From Pseudomonas sp. NCCP-436 (GTDB lineage Bacteria; Pseudomonadota; Gammaproteobacteria; Pseudomonadales; Pseudomonadaceae), in NCBI RefSeq assembly GCF_019656335.1, contig NZ_BPLZ01000007.1, positions 62,001 to 126,000 of the forward strand: a stretch of 64,000 nucleotides of DNA, in the 5' to 3' direction. Below, in pieces: positions 18,777 through 28,034 of the stretch. The position numbers and the translations under genes are program-made. Position 1 is the stretch's first letter. The number at the start of each line of letters is the position of its first letter. Below the pieces are notes generated by a model that saw only the letters and a program-made list of their open reading frames with translations, made no database searches and had not been told where the DNA came from.

Positions 18777-21155
18777 CTAGCGCGGTTGCAGGCGCAGGGT
18801 GCTCTGGCGGTGGGCTGCTACGTCGGCCTCGCTCAGGTGCTGAGGCTGGTACTGACCGGCTACATGGTCCGCAGCCTGGTCGGCGTAGTGCCGGTCGAAG
18901 GGTACGCCGCTCTGCCCGACCGGAATGCCGCCGAGGGCTGTGCTGGCATCGGCCAGATCGATCAGGCGGCGGGTCGAAGGGCCGTAAACCACGTTCCAGG
19001 GCGCTGGGCCAACCCGGTGTGAGAGGTTGTTCGGCATCTCATGACCGCCTGGGGCGGCGAAAGGCCCGGCATTCAGCAGCCAGGCCAGTGGCTGCTGAAC
19101 ACCCAGCGGATGGGCGTGGGTCAGGGTGTGGGCACGTCCCCACTGCCAGTCTTGCGGGTTGTCACCCAACTCTTTGCGCAGGTGTGCCAGGCTGGCCTGC
19201 CAGGCCGCAGCCACTACCGCGGCGCGATCCACCGGTTGTTCGCTGCCGTTGCGCTGCCACCAGGGCGAATCTGCACTGGCGGTAAGGCGCGGCAGGGCAC
19301 TGTCCAGCGCGCGGGTTTGCAGCAGGCTGTCGAAGAATACCTCGCCCAGTTCATCAGCCATCGCCTCGTGAGCCAACTGATAGGTCAACTGGTTGAACAG
19401 GGTGGCGGCTACCGAGTCGAGCCCGTGGTCGCCGTTCCAGGCTGCCAGTTGCTCCACCAGTGTGCGTTCCTGCTCGTCGGCGGCGGCCGCACGCAGCTCG
19501 TCCAGAATCGGTGCCAGCAGGCGCGGGCCGTAGCCGGTGCCCGGATCGAGTTGCAGCGCCTGGCTGTTGTATCGATCCCATTTCACCGTGGCGTCGCTCA
19601 AGCGCTGATCCAGCCGCTGGCCGCGATCCGGCAGGTTGTAGTAACCGGGAATCACGATGCCACTGGCTGGTACGGGCTGGTAATTGGCCGAGACGATGTA
19701 GCCGCGCGGCGGGTTTTCTTCCTGCGGGTTGGCGCTGAAGGGGTGGAAGCCGGGTTTATCAGCCTCGTTGCCGGCACCGTCGAGGATGAAGGCCGGGTTG
19801 ACTCCGTCTGGGCGCATAGGCAGGCGTGCCGAGGCCCACCAGCCGATGTCGCCGGTTGCATTGGCCCACACGACGTTGAGCCCGGGAGCCTCGATCTTCT
19901 CGGCGGCGGCACGGGCCTTGTCCAGGGTGTCGGCACGACCGAGCTGGTAGAAGGCTTCGAGCAGCGGGTTGTCGGTTTCCAGGAAGGCCCACCACATGGC
20001 GATGGGTGTGCTGCCGCTGGTCTGGCCCAGGGCGTCATTGATGATCGGGCCATGGGGCGAGCGGCGCAGGGTAAGTTGTACCGGTTCGCCACCCTTGACC
20101 CGGATGGTTTCGTTGCGTTGTTCAAGGTCTACCCAGCGGTCTTTGTACCAGACCTGGTTGGGGTTGTCCGGGTTGACCCGTTCGGCGATCAGGTCGAGAT
20201 CGTCGTTCTGGAACATGGTCAGGCTCCAGGCGAAGTCGCGGTTGTGACCGAGCATTGCGCTGGGGATCAATGCCTGGTGATAGCCGTACATTTCATAGCC
20301 TGGCGCCTGCAGGTGGGCCTCGTACCAGACAGCAGGCAGCGAGAAGCGGATGTGCGGGTCACCGGCCAGTAATGGCTTGCCGCTGGCAGTCCGGCTGCCG
20401 GATACGGCCCAGGCATTGCTGCCCTCGAATTGCGGCAGGCCGCTGTCGGCCAGGGCGCTGTCGCTGAGGCGGGCGAGGGCGGCCAGATCCTTCCAGTCAC
20501 CTGCGGCCAGCGGCGTGCCAACCACCCCTTCGGGGTGCCAATCGAGATCGAAGATCTTCAGATAATCGGCACCCAGGCGGTCGCGCACATGGGTCAGCAC
20601 CGGCTCGGTACGAAAGGCTGCAGCAAAACTGTAGGCCATGTAGCCGGCAACGCTGAGTGTGTCGGCGGCGGTGAAGGGGCGCGGTTCGATGCCCAGCAGG
20701 GCGAATTCCGGCGGCAGCGGGCGGCTGGCCTGAAACTGATTGATGCCTTCCAGATAGTGCTGCAACGCTTGCGCGGATGGGCTGCTGGGGTCAAGCCGGG
20801 CGGCATAGCGGTCGGCATGCTGGCGGATCTCCAGAGTACGAAACAGGCGATCCGTGTCGACCAGTTTCTCTCCCAGTACCTCGGCCAGCTCGCCGCGTGC
20901 CAGGCGTCGTAGCATCTCCATCTGGAACAGTCGATCCTGGGCGTGGACGAAACCCAGCGCACGCTGCATGTCGGCCTCGTTGTCGGCGCGAATATGCGGT
21001 ACTCCGCGCTCGTCGTAGTCCACGGTGACAGGCGCCTGCAGGCCTTCGAGCACCAGCTCGCCATCGCGCAGCGGCTGCTTGGAATACAGGTACCAGCTCA
21101 AGGCTCCGCCGGTAGTGGCCAGGATCAGGGCAAGGGCGGTCAGGGAGCGTTTCAT
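18777..21155 (-). CDS. Penicillin acylase family Ntn-hydrolase
   Basis: This 792-residue exported protein of family S45 has a signal peptide (MKRSLTALALILATTGGALS). The alpha-chain covers about residues 28-240, a spacer follows, and the autocatalytic site is EGSNAWAV with nucleophile Ser246, which becomes the N-terminus of the beta chain. Other family blocks are LAGDPHIRFSLPAVWYEAHLQAPG, GHNRDFAWSLTMFQND and SPHGPII. Pseudomonas members of this family (PvdQ, QuiP, HacB) cleave acyl-homoserine lactones or siderophore acyl chains. Which substrate this one uses is not readable. It is divergent from an AraC regulator that could control it. Confidence 0.9.
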   Translation of the reverse strand: MKRSLTALALILATTGGALSWYLYSKQPLRDGELVLEGLQAPVTVDYDERGVPHIRADNEADMQRALGFVHAQDRLFQMEMLRRLARGELAEVLGEKLVDTDRLFRTLEIRQHADRYAARLDPSSPSAQALQHYLEGINQFQASRPLPPEFALLGIEPRPFTAADTLSVAGYMAYSFAAAFRTEPVLTHVRDRLGADYLKIFDLDWHPEGVVGTPLAAGDWKDLAALARLSDSALADSGLPQFEGSNAWAVSGSRTASGKPLLAGDPHIRFSLPAVWYEAHLQAPGYEMYGYHQALIPSAMLGHNRDFAWSLTMFQNDDLDLIAERVNPDNPNQVWYKDRWVDLEQRNETIRVKGGEPVQLTLRRSPHGPIINDALGQTSGSTPIAMWWAFLETDNPLLEAFYQLGRADTLDKARAAAEKIEAPGLNVVWANATGDIGWWASARLPMRPDGVNPAFILDGAGNEADKPGFHPFSANPQEENPPRGYIVSANYQPVPASGIVIPGYYNLPDRGQRLDQRLSDATVKWDRYNSQALQLDPGTGYGPRLLAPILDELRAAAADEQERTLVEQLAAWNGDHGLDSVAATLFNQLTYQLAHEAMADELGEVFFDSLLQTRALDSALPRLTASADSPWWQRNGSEQPVDRAAVVAAAWQASLAHLRKELGDNPQDWQWGRAHTLTHAHPLGVQQPLAWLLNAGPFAAPGGHEMPNNLSHRVGPAPWNVVYGPSTRRLIDLADASTALGGIPVGQSGVPFDRHYADQAADHVAGQYQPQHLSEADVAAHRQSTLRLQPR

Positions 21156-21307
21156 CTGGCGTTCCTTCTTGTAGTGGGGGCGCGAATCCGGTCGACGGAA
21201 GTGTCCGGATATCCGGCTGCATTGTGCTAAGACGCGGGCAGATCGGCATTGACCGAATGCATCAAGGCTGAAATTCTATGGTCAATTTAGGGTCGACCGG
21301 AGCCGAC

Positions 21308-22312
21308 ATGGACGACATCGCCTTCGTACCTCTGACGCATTCCTCAACTCTGCGTCGCCTGCTCTACGAGGCGCTGGCGGCTTTGGGCTTCGATCCTACC
21401 GATATCTACCGCCGCGCCTATGCCGGTGTCCCTCTGGCGGCGCCGTTGCTGGAGGCGCGCGAGGATCATGACAATGCCCCGCGTTTCTGGCAGGCGCTGC
21501 CGCAGATTACCGCTGATGTCGATATTGGGCTGCATTTGGGTGAGGTAATGCAGCCGCGTCCGATGGACGTGGTCGGTTACCTGCTGCTGGCAGCGTCGGA
21601 TTTGCGCCAGGGGCTGCAGGCCTTCGTGCGTTTCCAGCACATCCTTTCCGGCGGTTTTGCCGCGCGTCTTGAGGAGGTGGGTGAGCAGGCGCGGTTGGTG
21701 ATCGATCTGAACTATCGGGGTGTTGGCTCGCTGCGTCAGCAGATGGAGTGTCTGGCGCTGTTGCTGAGGAAGATGCTGGCAGAGGCCGGCGGCGACCTGC
21801 CGCTGCTGGGGGTGGAGTTCCGCCACCCGGCGCCACGCCGGCTCGGCGAGCACCGGCGCCTGCTGGGTGTCGAGCCGCGCTTCGGGCAGCCTCGCGACGC
21901 GCTGATTTTGCCGCGAGCGGCGCTGTCGCGCCCTTCGCGCAGTGCCAGTCCGAGACTGTTCCAGGTGCTGACCGAGGAAGCGGAGCGACAACTGGCCGGG
22001 CTGGTGGAAAACAGGTTGCTGGCGCGGGTGCGCTACTGGCTGGAGACCTGTTTGGGGCAGGCGCCCTGTTCGCTGGAGGACTGTGCCCGGGCGCTGGGCT
22101 GCAACCGCAGTGCTCTGCAGCGTAGTCTGGCCGAGCAGGGCAGCAGCTTTCGCAAGTTGCATGACGAGGTGCGCCGGTTGCGGGCCTTGCGACTGCTAGA
22201 GCAGGGGCAGGGCGTGCGTGAGGTAGCGCGGGCCTGCGGCTTTGCCGAGCTGTCGCCGTTCTACCGAGCGTTTCGCCGCTGGCAGGGCGGTACGCCGCGC
22301 GGACGCGCCTGA
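21308..22312 (+). CDS. AraC family transcriptional regulator
   Basis: This regulator of about 334 residues has an N-terminal arabinose-binding-type domain (about residues 15-200, PRFWQALPQITADVDIGLHLGE, PMDVVGYLLLAASDL). A C-terminal AraC double helix-turn-helix follows (about 235-334: CSLEDCARALGCNRSALQRSLAEQGSSFRKLHDEVRRLRALRLLEQG and VREVARACGFAELSPFYRAFRRWQGGTPRGRA, read in segments). This OruR/ArgR-like layout is common for fatty-acid- or amino-acid-responsive regulators. I chose the ATG at 21308 with GGAG upstream. Its divergent neighbour, the acylase gene, is the obvious candidate target. Confidence 0.88.
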   Translation: MDDIAFVPLTHSSTLRRLLYEALAALGFDPTDIYRRAYAGVPLAAPLLEAREDHDNAPRFWQALPQITADVDIGLHLGEVMQPRPMDVVGYLLLAASDLRQGLQAFVRFQHILSGGFAARLEEVGEQARLVIDLNYRGVGSLRQQMECLALLLRKMLAEAGGDLPLLGVEFRHPAPRRLGEHRRLLGVEPRFGQPRDALILPRAALSRPSRSASPRLFQVLTEEAERQLAGLVENRLLARVRYWLETCLGQAPCSLEDCARALGCNRSALQRSLAEQGSSFRKLHDEVRRLRALRLLEQGQGVREVARACGFAELSPFYRAFRRWQGGTPRGRA

Positions 22313-22317
22313 GGCTT

Positions 22318-22890
22318 TCAGTCGCTGTCGCCCCAGTCGCAGAAACAGCCTACGGCCAGGGTGTTGCCGGCATTGACCGGTCGGCCGGCGATCAGGGCGT
22401 CGAGCACGGGTTCGATGAAACTATTGCTTGAATTGCACACCAGCCCTTCGCTGTAGGGGCCGAAGTAGGCCAGTCGGCCATCGCGATCCCAGATAGCCAC
22501 CGCCGGACTGGCCGGTAGGCCCTCGCTACCCGGTAGCGCCTTAAGCGGGTGCAGTGCAGACAGTTCATCGGGCAGGCGGCCATGGCTGCCCGGCTTTTGC
22601 ACTACGTGGAATTCGACCCTGCCGGCGTAGCGCTCGATCAGCTCGGCCAGGTGTTGCTGGTTACCGACGTTGCACGGGCAGGCCGGATCCCAGAAATGCA
22701 CCAGACGGATTGATTCACGGGCAGCCAGCTCAGGCGGCAGACGCAGTGCAGCACCGGAGAAGAACGCCGCGCGCTCGTCGAAAGGCCGCAGGTACCGGCT
22801 CTCGAACCAGCTATAGGCCAGCAGCAGGCTGCCCAGGCAGGCGAGGACTAGCAGTGCGACGAGCAGTTTCTTGGCAGGCAAACGAGGCAT
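22318..22890 (-). CDS. Thioredoxin-like membrane-anchored protein (DUF6436-like)
   Basis: This 190-residue protein has an N-terminal signal anchor (about residues 8-25, LLVALLVLACLGSLLLAYSW) and a thioredoxin-fold-like extracytoplasmic domain. LVHFWDPACPCNVGNQQHL has a Cys-Pro-Cys pair at the place of a redox CxxC, with VAIWDRDGRLAYFGPYSEG downstream. Two further cysteines lie near the C-terminus (AVGCFCDWGD). It may be a periplasmic redox protein, but the CPC arrangement makes activity uncertain. I chose the ATG giving a short N-terminus before the anchor. It is convergent with the AraC gene. Confidence 0.75.
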   Translation of the reverse strand: MPRLPAKKLLVALLVLACLGSLLLAYSWFESRYLRPFDERAAFFSGAALRLPPELAARESIRLVHFWDPACPCNVGNQQHLAELIERYAGRVEFHVVQKPGSHGRLPDELSALHPLKALPGSEGLPASPAVAIWDRDGRLAYFGPYSEGLVCNSSNSFIEPVLDALIAGRPVNAGNTLAVGCFCDWGDSD

Positions 22891-23017
22891 GGGGAGGTGA
22901 CGGATTGAAAACAGGGACGTAGCTTGCCACGATGCGTCGGCCGACTGAATATCGTCATGACTGCAATAAACCCGGCGCTGATGTTTCACGCCTCCCTTGC
23001 CGACCACGGAAAGCCCG

Positions 23018-23959
23018 ATGCCTGCGCCCTTTCAGCCCGATCAGCTACGCTCCCTGCTGCGACCCCTAGCCGCAGCGCGTCTGGAGCTGCCGGTACTGCA
23101 GGCCTACCGCCGCTTCTACGGGCTGGATCTGACCCAGCGCTTCGCCGGTCTGGACAACCGCCTGGGCAGCTTCACGGCAGCGGGCTATCAGATCGCCGTG
23201 CAGCTGTGGGCACCGCCGCAGCCGCGCGGCAGCCTGCTGCTGCTGCATGGCTACTACGACCATATGGGCCTGTACCGGCACGTGGTCGACTGGGCATTGA
23301 GCATGAACTTCGCCGTGCTGGCCTGCGATCTGCCGGGGCATGGCCTGTCCAGCGGCGTGCGCGCCAGCATCGATGATTTCTCCGAATATCAGCAGGTGCT
23401 CGCCGGACTGTTCGATCAGGCTGCGGCACTGGGGTTGCCGCAACCCTGGCATCTGTGCGGACAGAGCACCGGCGGGGCGATTCTGCTGGACTACCTGCTG
23501 CATGATGGCAAGCGTCCGGAACTGGGGCAGAGCATTCTGCTGGCGCCGCTGGTGCGGCCGCGCGCCTGGGGCTGGTCGAAGCTCAGCTACCGCCTGCTCA
23601 GACCGTTCGTGCGGGAAATTCCGCGGCGTTTCAGCGAAAACTCCAGCGATGCCGGCTTCATCGAGTTCGTCCACAAGCTCGACCCGCTGCAGCCGCGCAC
23701 CCTGCCCACCGCCTGGGTCGGCGCGCTGGCGCAGTGGGTGCCGCGCATCGAGGCGGCCGCGCCGAGTGCGCACAGCCCGCTGATCGTGCAGGGCGAGGCG
23801 GACATGACGGTGGACTGGCAGCACAATCTGGCGGTGCTGCAGGACAAGTTTCGCCTGCCACAGATCCTGCGCCTGGGCGAGGCCCGTCATCATCTGGCCA
23901 ACGAGAACGAGGCGTTGCGCCGGCGTTACTTTGAGTTCCTGCGGCAGTATCTGGAATAG
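23018..23959 (+). CDS. Alpha/beta hydrolase (serine aminopeptidase-like / monoacylglycerol lipase-like)
   Basis: This 313-residue protein has the alpha/beta-hydrolase order: LLLLHGYYDHMGLYRHVVDW (oxyanion region), VLACDLPGHGLSSG, and nucleophile elbow GQSTGG with Ser150. An acidic residue lies in VQGEADMTVDW and the catalytic His in EARHHLANE. The pattern resembles the Hydrolase_4 group that includes monoglyceride lipases. The substrate is unknown. I chose the ATG at 23018, with GGAA upstream; a TTG seven codons earlier is the alternative. It stands between a divergent redox protein and a convergent DUF2059 gene. Confidence 0.87.
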   Translation: MPAPFQPDQLRSLLRPLAAARLELPVLQAYRRFYGLDLTQRFAGLDNRLGSFTAAGYQIAVQLWAPPQPRGSLLLLHGYYDHMGLYRHVVDWALSMNFAVLACDLPGHGLSSGVRASIDDFSEYQQVLAGLFDQAAALGLPQPWHLCGQSTGGAILLDYLLHDGKRPELGQSILLAPLVRPRAWGWSKLSYRLLRPFVREIPRRFSENSSDAGFIEFVHKLDPLQPRTLPTAWVGALAQWVPRIEAAAPSAHSPLIVQGEADMTVDWQHNLAVLQDKFRLPQILRLGEARHHLANENEALRRRYFEFLRQYLE

Positions 23960-23971
23960 CGCAGTAGCGTT

Positions 23972-24739
23972 TCAGATGCTCGAAGCCGGTGGCTCCAGGT
24001 CCGCACTGCTGGCGCCCACTGCCAGCCCGGCTCGCAGGGCTGCCAGGGTTGCTCGGTAATAGGCCTGACCGCCTTCGGAGCGGGCGAACTCAACGAATTG
24101 TTCCAGCTCCGGGTCGCTCAGCTCGCGATAGACATAGAGCAGGGTGTTGTCCAGATCCGGTTCGATCTGCTCCATCAGACGCTGTCGCTGACTTTCAAGC
24201 AGACCGCGCGCCAGATCGCCGCCAGGCAGGCCCGGAATCATCTGGCTGAGGCTGTCGGCGGCCACGCTGGCCAGCGCGAGGCTGACTTCTGCTCCCGCTT
24301 CCTTGGCTGGCAGGGCCTGCGCCAGATGGCGGATCAGCAGGCGACGGGTGGCCTCGGCTTCGATGCGCGGCAGACCATCGGCGTATTTGGCCAGCTGATC
24401 CTGGCGGGTAGCCAACTGTTCTGCCGCGACCACCCGCTGGCCCAACTCAGAGCGGAAGAAGGCCAGCGCCGGTTGCGGATCCTTCAACTGCTGGCGCAGG
24501 CTGCGCAAGGCGCGCTGGTCAATTGCGGTGCTGGCGAAGCGCCGGTTGCTGTTGTCCACCAGGGCCTGGTACATGGCGGGCGGCAGTGTGTGGCGATAGC
24601 GCTGCTGAGCTGCATCGAGCGCTTGAGTGAAGTGTTCGCGTTGTTGTGGCCAGCCGGCTGCCTGGTACAGTTTCAGGTAGTCTTCGGCCGACACTGACAG
24701 GGTCAGGCCAAATAGCAGCAGGGCTAACAGAAAACGCAT
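23972..24739 (-). CDS. DUF2059-like periplasmic protein
   Basis: This 255-residue protein has a clean signal peptide (MRFLLALLLFGLTLSVSA, cleavage before EDYL). It is then all-helical by composition, ending with ELSDPELEQFVEFARSEGGQAYYRA, which is the typical DUF2059 block. Its function is unknown. It is convergent with the hydrolase gene, 12 bp away. No catalytic motif is visible. Confidence 0.75.
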   Translation of the reverse strand: MRFLLALLLFGLTLSVSAEDYLKLYQAAGWPQQREHFTQALDAAQQRYRHTLPPAMYQALVDNSNRRFASTAIDQRALRSLRQQLKDPQPALAFFRSELGQRVVAAEQLATRQDQLAKYADGLPRIEAEATRRLLIRHLAQALPAKEAGAEVSLALASVAADSLSQMIPGLPGGDLARGLLESQRQRLMEQIEPDLDNTLLYVYRELSDPELEQFVEFARSEGGQAYYRATLAALRAGLAVGASSADLEPPASSI

Positions 24740-24907
24740 TGAAGGCTCCTTGGCAAACTATCCGGGCTGGCCGCAGTTGCCTGCGGCCGGCTATTTTCAG
24801 CGGCGCGCCAGAGCTTGTCGAGCCGCTCGTGACACATCCTTGCTGCCTGCAGACTGCGACAGCGCAAGGCTGCCCGGTGTTCCCGGCGACTTGCTACAAT
24901 CGCCGGC

Positions 24908-25531
24908 ATGAACACATCTTCTGAAAACGATTCCTTTTCCAGTCTGATCGATGATCTGGCCGGTCGTGGCTGGGCGCAGCAGACGCTGTTCGCTCCGCCG
25001 GCGTTGACCCGGGAGCTGGCCGCCGAGTGCCTGCGGCGGGCGTATGGCGGGCAGTTAAGCCCCGCCGGCATCGGCCGTGGCAGCTCGCAGCAGGTGCAGG
25101 AGGGCATTCGTGGTGACCGCATTCAGTGGCTGGAGCCTGGTCAGCACGCCGCCTGCGATCAGTACCTGCAACTGATGGATGAATTGCGCCTGGCGCTCAA
25201 TTGCAACCTCTACCTGGGGCTGGAGGACTTCGAGAGTCACTTCGCCTGCTATGAGCCGGGGGCTTTCTATCAGCGTCATCTCGATCGCTTTCGTGACGAT
25301 GACCGGCGGACGGTGTCGGCGGTGTTCTATCTCAATGAAGACTGGCAGGCTGCACAGGGCGGCGCGTTGCGTCTGTACCTCAATGATGGCGGTGAGCATG
25401 AGGTGTTGCCACAAGCCGGTACTTTGGTGCTGTTCCTCTCGGCTGAAATGCCGCATGAGGTGCTGCCGGCAAACCGTGAGCGATTGTCGCTGACCGGCTG
25501 GTTCCGGCGTCGCGGCGATACGCCGCTCTGA
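24908..25531 (+). CDS. 2OG-Fe(II) oxygenase
   Basis: This 207-residue protein of the prolyl-4-hydroxylase-like 2-oxoglutarate/Fe(II) dioxygenase fold has the metal triad His124-x-Asp126 (YQRHLDRF) and His183 (EMPHEVLP). Arg192 (RERLSLTGWF) binds the 2-oxoglutarate carboxylate. FYLNEDW and GGALRLYL mark the core strands. The substrate is unknown; relatives include SM-20-type hydroxylases of protein targets. No RBS decides the start, and the ATG is the first in frame. It is followed 43 bp later by a DUF523 gene. Confidence 0.9.
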   Translation: MNTSSENDSFSSLIDDLAGRGWAQQTLFAPPALTRELAAECLRRAYGGQLSPAGIGRGSSQQVQEGIRGDRIQWLEPGQHAACDQYLQLMDELRLALNCNLYLGLEDFESHFACYEPGAFYQRHLDRFRDDDRRTVSAVFYLNEDWQAAQGGALRLYLNDGGEHEVLPQAGTLVLFLSAEMPHEVLPANRERLSLTGWFRRRGDTPL

Positions 25532-25574
25532 GTGCTGCGCGATTCTCCGAGCCGATGTCTGGCCGAGGAAACAA

Positions 25575-26066
25575 ATGATGGAAAAGATTCTGGTCAGCCG
25601 TTGCCTGCTGGGGCAGCGAGTGCGCTATGACGGCGGCACCCACGGGCCGTTCAGCGAGTTGCAGCGCTGGCAGGCCGAGGGGCGAATCGTCGGATTGTGC
25701 CCGGAAGTTGCCGGCGGTCTGCCGACACCGCGTCCTCCGGCGGAAATTCGCGACGGCCGTGGTGCGGCCGTGCTTGACGGGCAGCTGCCGGTTCTGACCA
25801 ATGACGGGCAGGATGTCACTGCTGCCTTCGTCGAAGGTGCCAGCCAGGCGCTGGCGCTGGTGCGGCAACACAATATCCGCATGGCGGTGCTCAAGGCGCG
25901 TAGCCCTTCATGTGGCAACGAGCAGACCTATGACGGCAGCTTCAGTGGTACCCGCGTGGAGGGTGAGGGGGTTACTGCAGCGCTGCTCAGACGCCACGGT
26001 ATCAAGGTGTTTCACGAAGGTCAGTTGGATCAGGCTGCTGCCTGGCTGGCGAATCTTGAGCGTTGA
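25575..26066 (+). CDS. DUF523 family protein
   Basis: This 163-residue protein has the DUF523 signature: KILVSRCLLGQRVRYDGG at the N-terminus, GLCPEVAGGLPTPRPPAEI, and LKARSPSCGNEQTYDGSFSG with conserved cysteines at about residues 10, 43 and 115. The cysteine pattern suggests a metal or cluster site. The function is not established. Two adjacent ATG codons are possible starts (25575 and 25578). It follows the 2OG oxygenase gene closely and may be co-transcribed. Confidence 0.88.
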   Translation: MMEKILVSRCLLGQRVRYDGGTHGPFSELQRWQAEGRIVGLCPEVAGGLPTPRPPAEIRDGRGAAVLDGQLPVLTNDGQDVTAAFVEGASQALALVRQHNIRMAVLKARSPSCGNEQTYDGSFSGTRVEGEGVTAALLRRHGIKVFHEGQLDQAAAWLANLER

Positions 26067-26131
26067 GCAGTAACGATTTTCATTGGTCGATGTCTATGGA
26101 GTGAGTTATTCACCCGAGCGAGACTGATTAT

Positions 26132-26566
26132 ATGAACAAGACACTTCACTCTCTGCTGGCCGGCGCCGTACTGCTGTCTGTCAGTGCTCTGAGCTGGGCA
26201 GATGTGCCCCGCACGCCTTCGCCCAAGGATGCGGAGGTCTATATCATCTCGCCTCAGGATGGTGCCACGGTTGATCCGACCTTCACCGTCCAGTTCGGCC
26301 TCAAGGGCATGGGTGTGGCGCCGGCAGGTGTTGTTCATCCGGATACCGGCCATCACCACCTGCTGATAGATGTGGAGTCATTGCCGGCAATGGGCCAGCC
26401 GCTACCGGCCAACGACCATATCATTCATTTCGGTGGCGGGCAGACGCAGACCCGGTTGACCCTCAAGCCGGGCAAGCACACCTTGCAGCTGCTGATGGGC
26501 GATCAGTACCATATTCCCCATGAGCCGCCGGTGTTGTCGAAGAAGATCACCGTGACCGTCAAGTAA
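26132..26566 (+). CDS. DUF4399 exported protein
   Basis: This 144-residue protein has a signal peptide (MNKTLHSLLAGAVLLSVSALSWA, cleavage before DVPRT). Its DUF4399 domain shows VYIISPQDGATVDPTFTVQFGLKGMGVAPAG, then the histidine-rich TGHHHLLIDV and HIIHFGGGQTQTRLTLKPGKHTLQL. The immunoglobulin-like strands and histidine clusters might bind metal, but this is inference. It is monocistronic and ends at a shared bidirectional terminator with serA. Confidence 0.87.
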   Translation: MNKTLHSLLAGAVLLSVSALSWADVPRTPSPKDAEVYIISPQDGATVDPTFTVQFGLKGMGVAPAGVVHPDTGHHHLLIDVESLPAMGQPLPANDHIIHFGGGQTQTRLTLKPGKHTLQLLMGDQYHIPHEPPVLSKKITVTVK

Positions 26567-26577
26567 AGGGGCGCGCA

Positions 26578-26608
26578 CAAAAAAGGGAGGCTTAAGCCTC
26601 CCTTTTCC
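26578..26608. terminator. Bidirectional terminator between DUF4399 gene and serA
   Basis: AAAAAAGGGAGGC-TTAA-GCCTCCCTTTT: a near-perfect palindrome with A/T flanks on both sides, placed between the stops of two convergent genes. Confidence 0.9.
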
Positions 26609-26619
26609 ATGCTCCGTGT

Positions 26620-27849
26620 TTAGAACAATACGCGGCTGCGGATGGTGCCCGGCACCTGTTGCAGTTTCTCCAGGGCCAGATCCGAGTAGGCGGCATCGAC
26701 ATCGATTACCACGTAGCCGACCTTGTCGTTGGTCTGCAGGAACTGGCCGGAGATGTTGATGCCGTTGTCGGCGAACACCTTGTTGATGTCGCTCATTACA
26801 CCCGGGATGTTGCGGTGGATGTGCAGCAGACGGTGCTTGCCCGGGTGTGCCGGCAGGGCCACTTCCGGGAAGTTGACCGAGGACACCGAGGTGCCGTTGT
26901 CGCTGTACTTGACCAGTTTTTCGGCCACTTCCAGGCCGATGTTGGCCTGCGCTTCGGCGGTCGAACCACCGATGTGCGGAGTCAGGATCACGCGATCCAG
27001 ACCGCGCAGCGGGCTTTCGAATTCTTCGTCGTTGGATTTGGGCTCGACCGGGAACACGTCGATGGCGGCGCCGATCAGGTGCTCGTCCTTGATCGCCTCG
27101 GCCAGGGCTTCCAGACGCACAACGGTGCCACGGGCAGCGTTGATCAGGATGGCGCCCTTCTTCATGGCGCGGATTTCCTTCTCGCCGATCATCCACTGAG
27201 TCGACGGCAACTCCGGTACGTGCAGCGAGACGATATCGGCCAGGCCCAGCAGTTCGTACAGATCGCCGACCTGCTGTGCGTTACCCAGCGGCAGTTTGGT
27301 CACGGTGTCGTAGAAGTAAACCTGCATACCCAGGGCTTCGGCCAGAACCGACAACTGCGTGCCGATGGATCCATAACCGATGATGCCCAGCTTCTTGCCA
27401 CGGATTTCGAAGGAGTTGGCCGCCGACTTGATCCAGCCACCACGATGGCAGGAGGCGTTCTTCTCCGGAATGCCGCGCAGCAGCAGGATGGCCTCGGCCA
27501 GCACCAGTTCGGCTACCGAGCGGGTGTTGGAGTAGGGGGCGTTGAATACGGCGATGCCGCGCTCGCGGGCTGCCTCCAGATCCACCTGGTTGGTGCCGAT
27601 GCAGAAGCAGCCAACGGCAACCAGTTTCTTGGCACAGTCAAAAACATCGGCGGTCAGCTGGGTGCGCGAGCGGATGCCGATGAAATGAGCATCGGCGATC
27701 TTTTCTTTCAGCTCATCGCCTGACAGCGCGGTCTTGAGGTACTCGATGTTGCTGTAGCCGGCCGCCTTGAGCGTGTCTACGGCGTTCTGGTGCACACCTT
27801 CGAGAAGAAGGAACTTAATCTTGCTCTTGTCGAGAGAGGTCTTGCTCAT
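26620..27849 (-). CDS. serA: D-3-phosphoglycerate dehydrogenase SerA
   Basis: This 409-residue NAD-dependent enzyme performs the first step of serine synthesis. It also reduces 2-oxoglutarate to D-2-hydroxyglutarate in several bacteria. The Rossmann motif KLGIIGYGSIGTQL is visible, as are catalytic Arg in NAARGTVV, Glu in FPVEPKS and His in LTPHIGGSTAEAQ. The C-terminal ACT domain (last about 75 residues, KHRLLHIHRNIPGVMSDIN) mediates serine feedback inhibition. It is divergent from the D-2-hydroxyglutarate dehydrogenase gene. Confidence 0.97.
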   Translation of the reverse strand: MSKTSLDKSKIKFLLLEGVHQNAVDTLKAAGYSNIEYLKTALSGDELKEKIADAHFIGIRSRTQLTADVFDCAKKLVAVGCFCIGTNQVDLEAARERGIAVFNAPYSNTRSVAELVLAEAILLLRGIPEKNASCHRGGWIKSAANSFEIRGKKLGIIGYGSIGTQLSVLAEALGMQVYFYDTVTKLPLGNAQQVGDLYELLGLADIVSLHVPELPSTQWMIGEKEIRAMKKGAILINAARGTVVRLEALAEAIKDEHLIGAAIDVFPVEPKSNDEEFESPLRGLDRVILTPHIGGSTAEAQANIGLEVAEKLVKYSDNGTSVSSVNFPEVALPAHPGKHRLLHIHRNIPGVMSDINKVFADNGINISGQFLQTNDKVGYVVIDVDAAYSDLALEKLQQVPGTIRSRVLF

Positions 27850-28034
27850 CGGAGTACCTGTGGTCCCACTAATGGTGTCAGGAGAAGGGCTGGCGACAAG
27901 GCCGGCCGGTGCCCGAAGGCGCCCTGGGGGCGCGAATAACGGGGTGCGTATGCTAGCATGTTCTCCTTTTTCAATGCTCGGTTGCGACCTGAATGGTTCT
28001 CAGGGCGACCATGAATCCTTTGAGAGTTCCGTAG

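Noticed and set aside
18777..21155. Assigning the acylase as PvdQ (pyoverdine maturation)
   Set aside because: No pyoverdine genes are in the window and the siderophore here is not acylated. The sequence alone supports only the S45 family.
26659..27723. Plus-strand open frame (354 codons) across serA
   Set aside because: It is antisense to SerA, with no family pattern. Codon composition mirrors the real gene.
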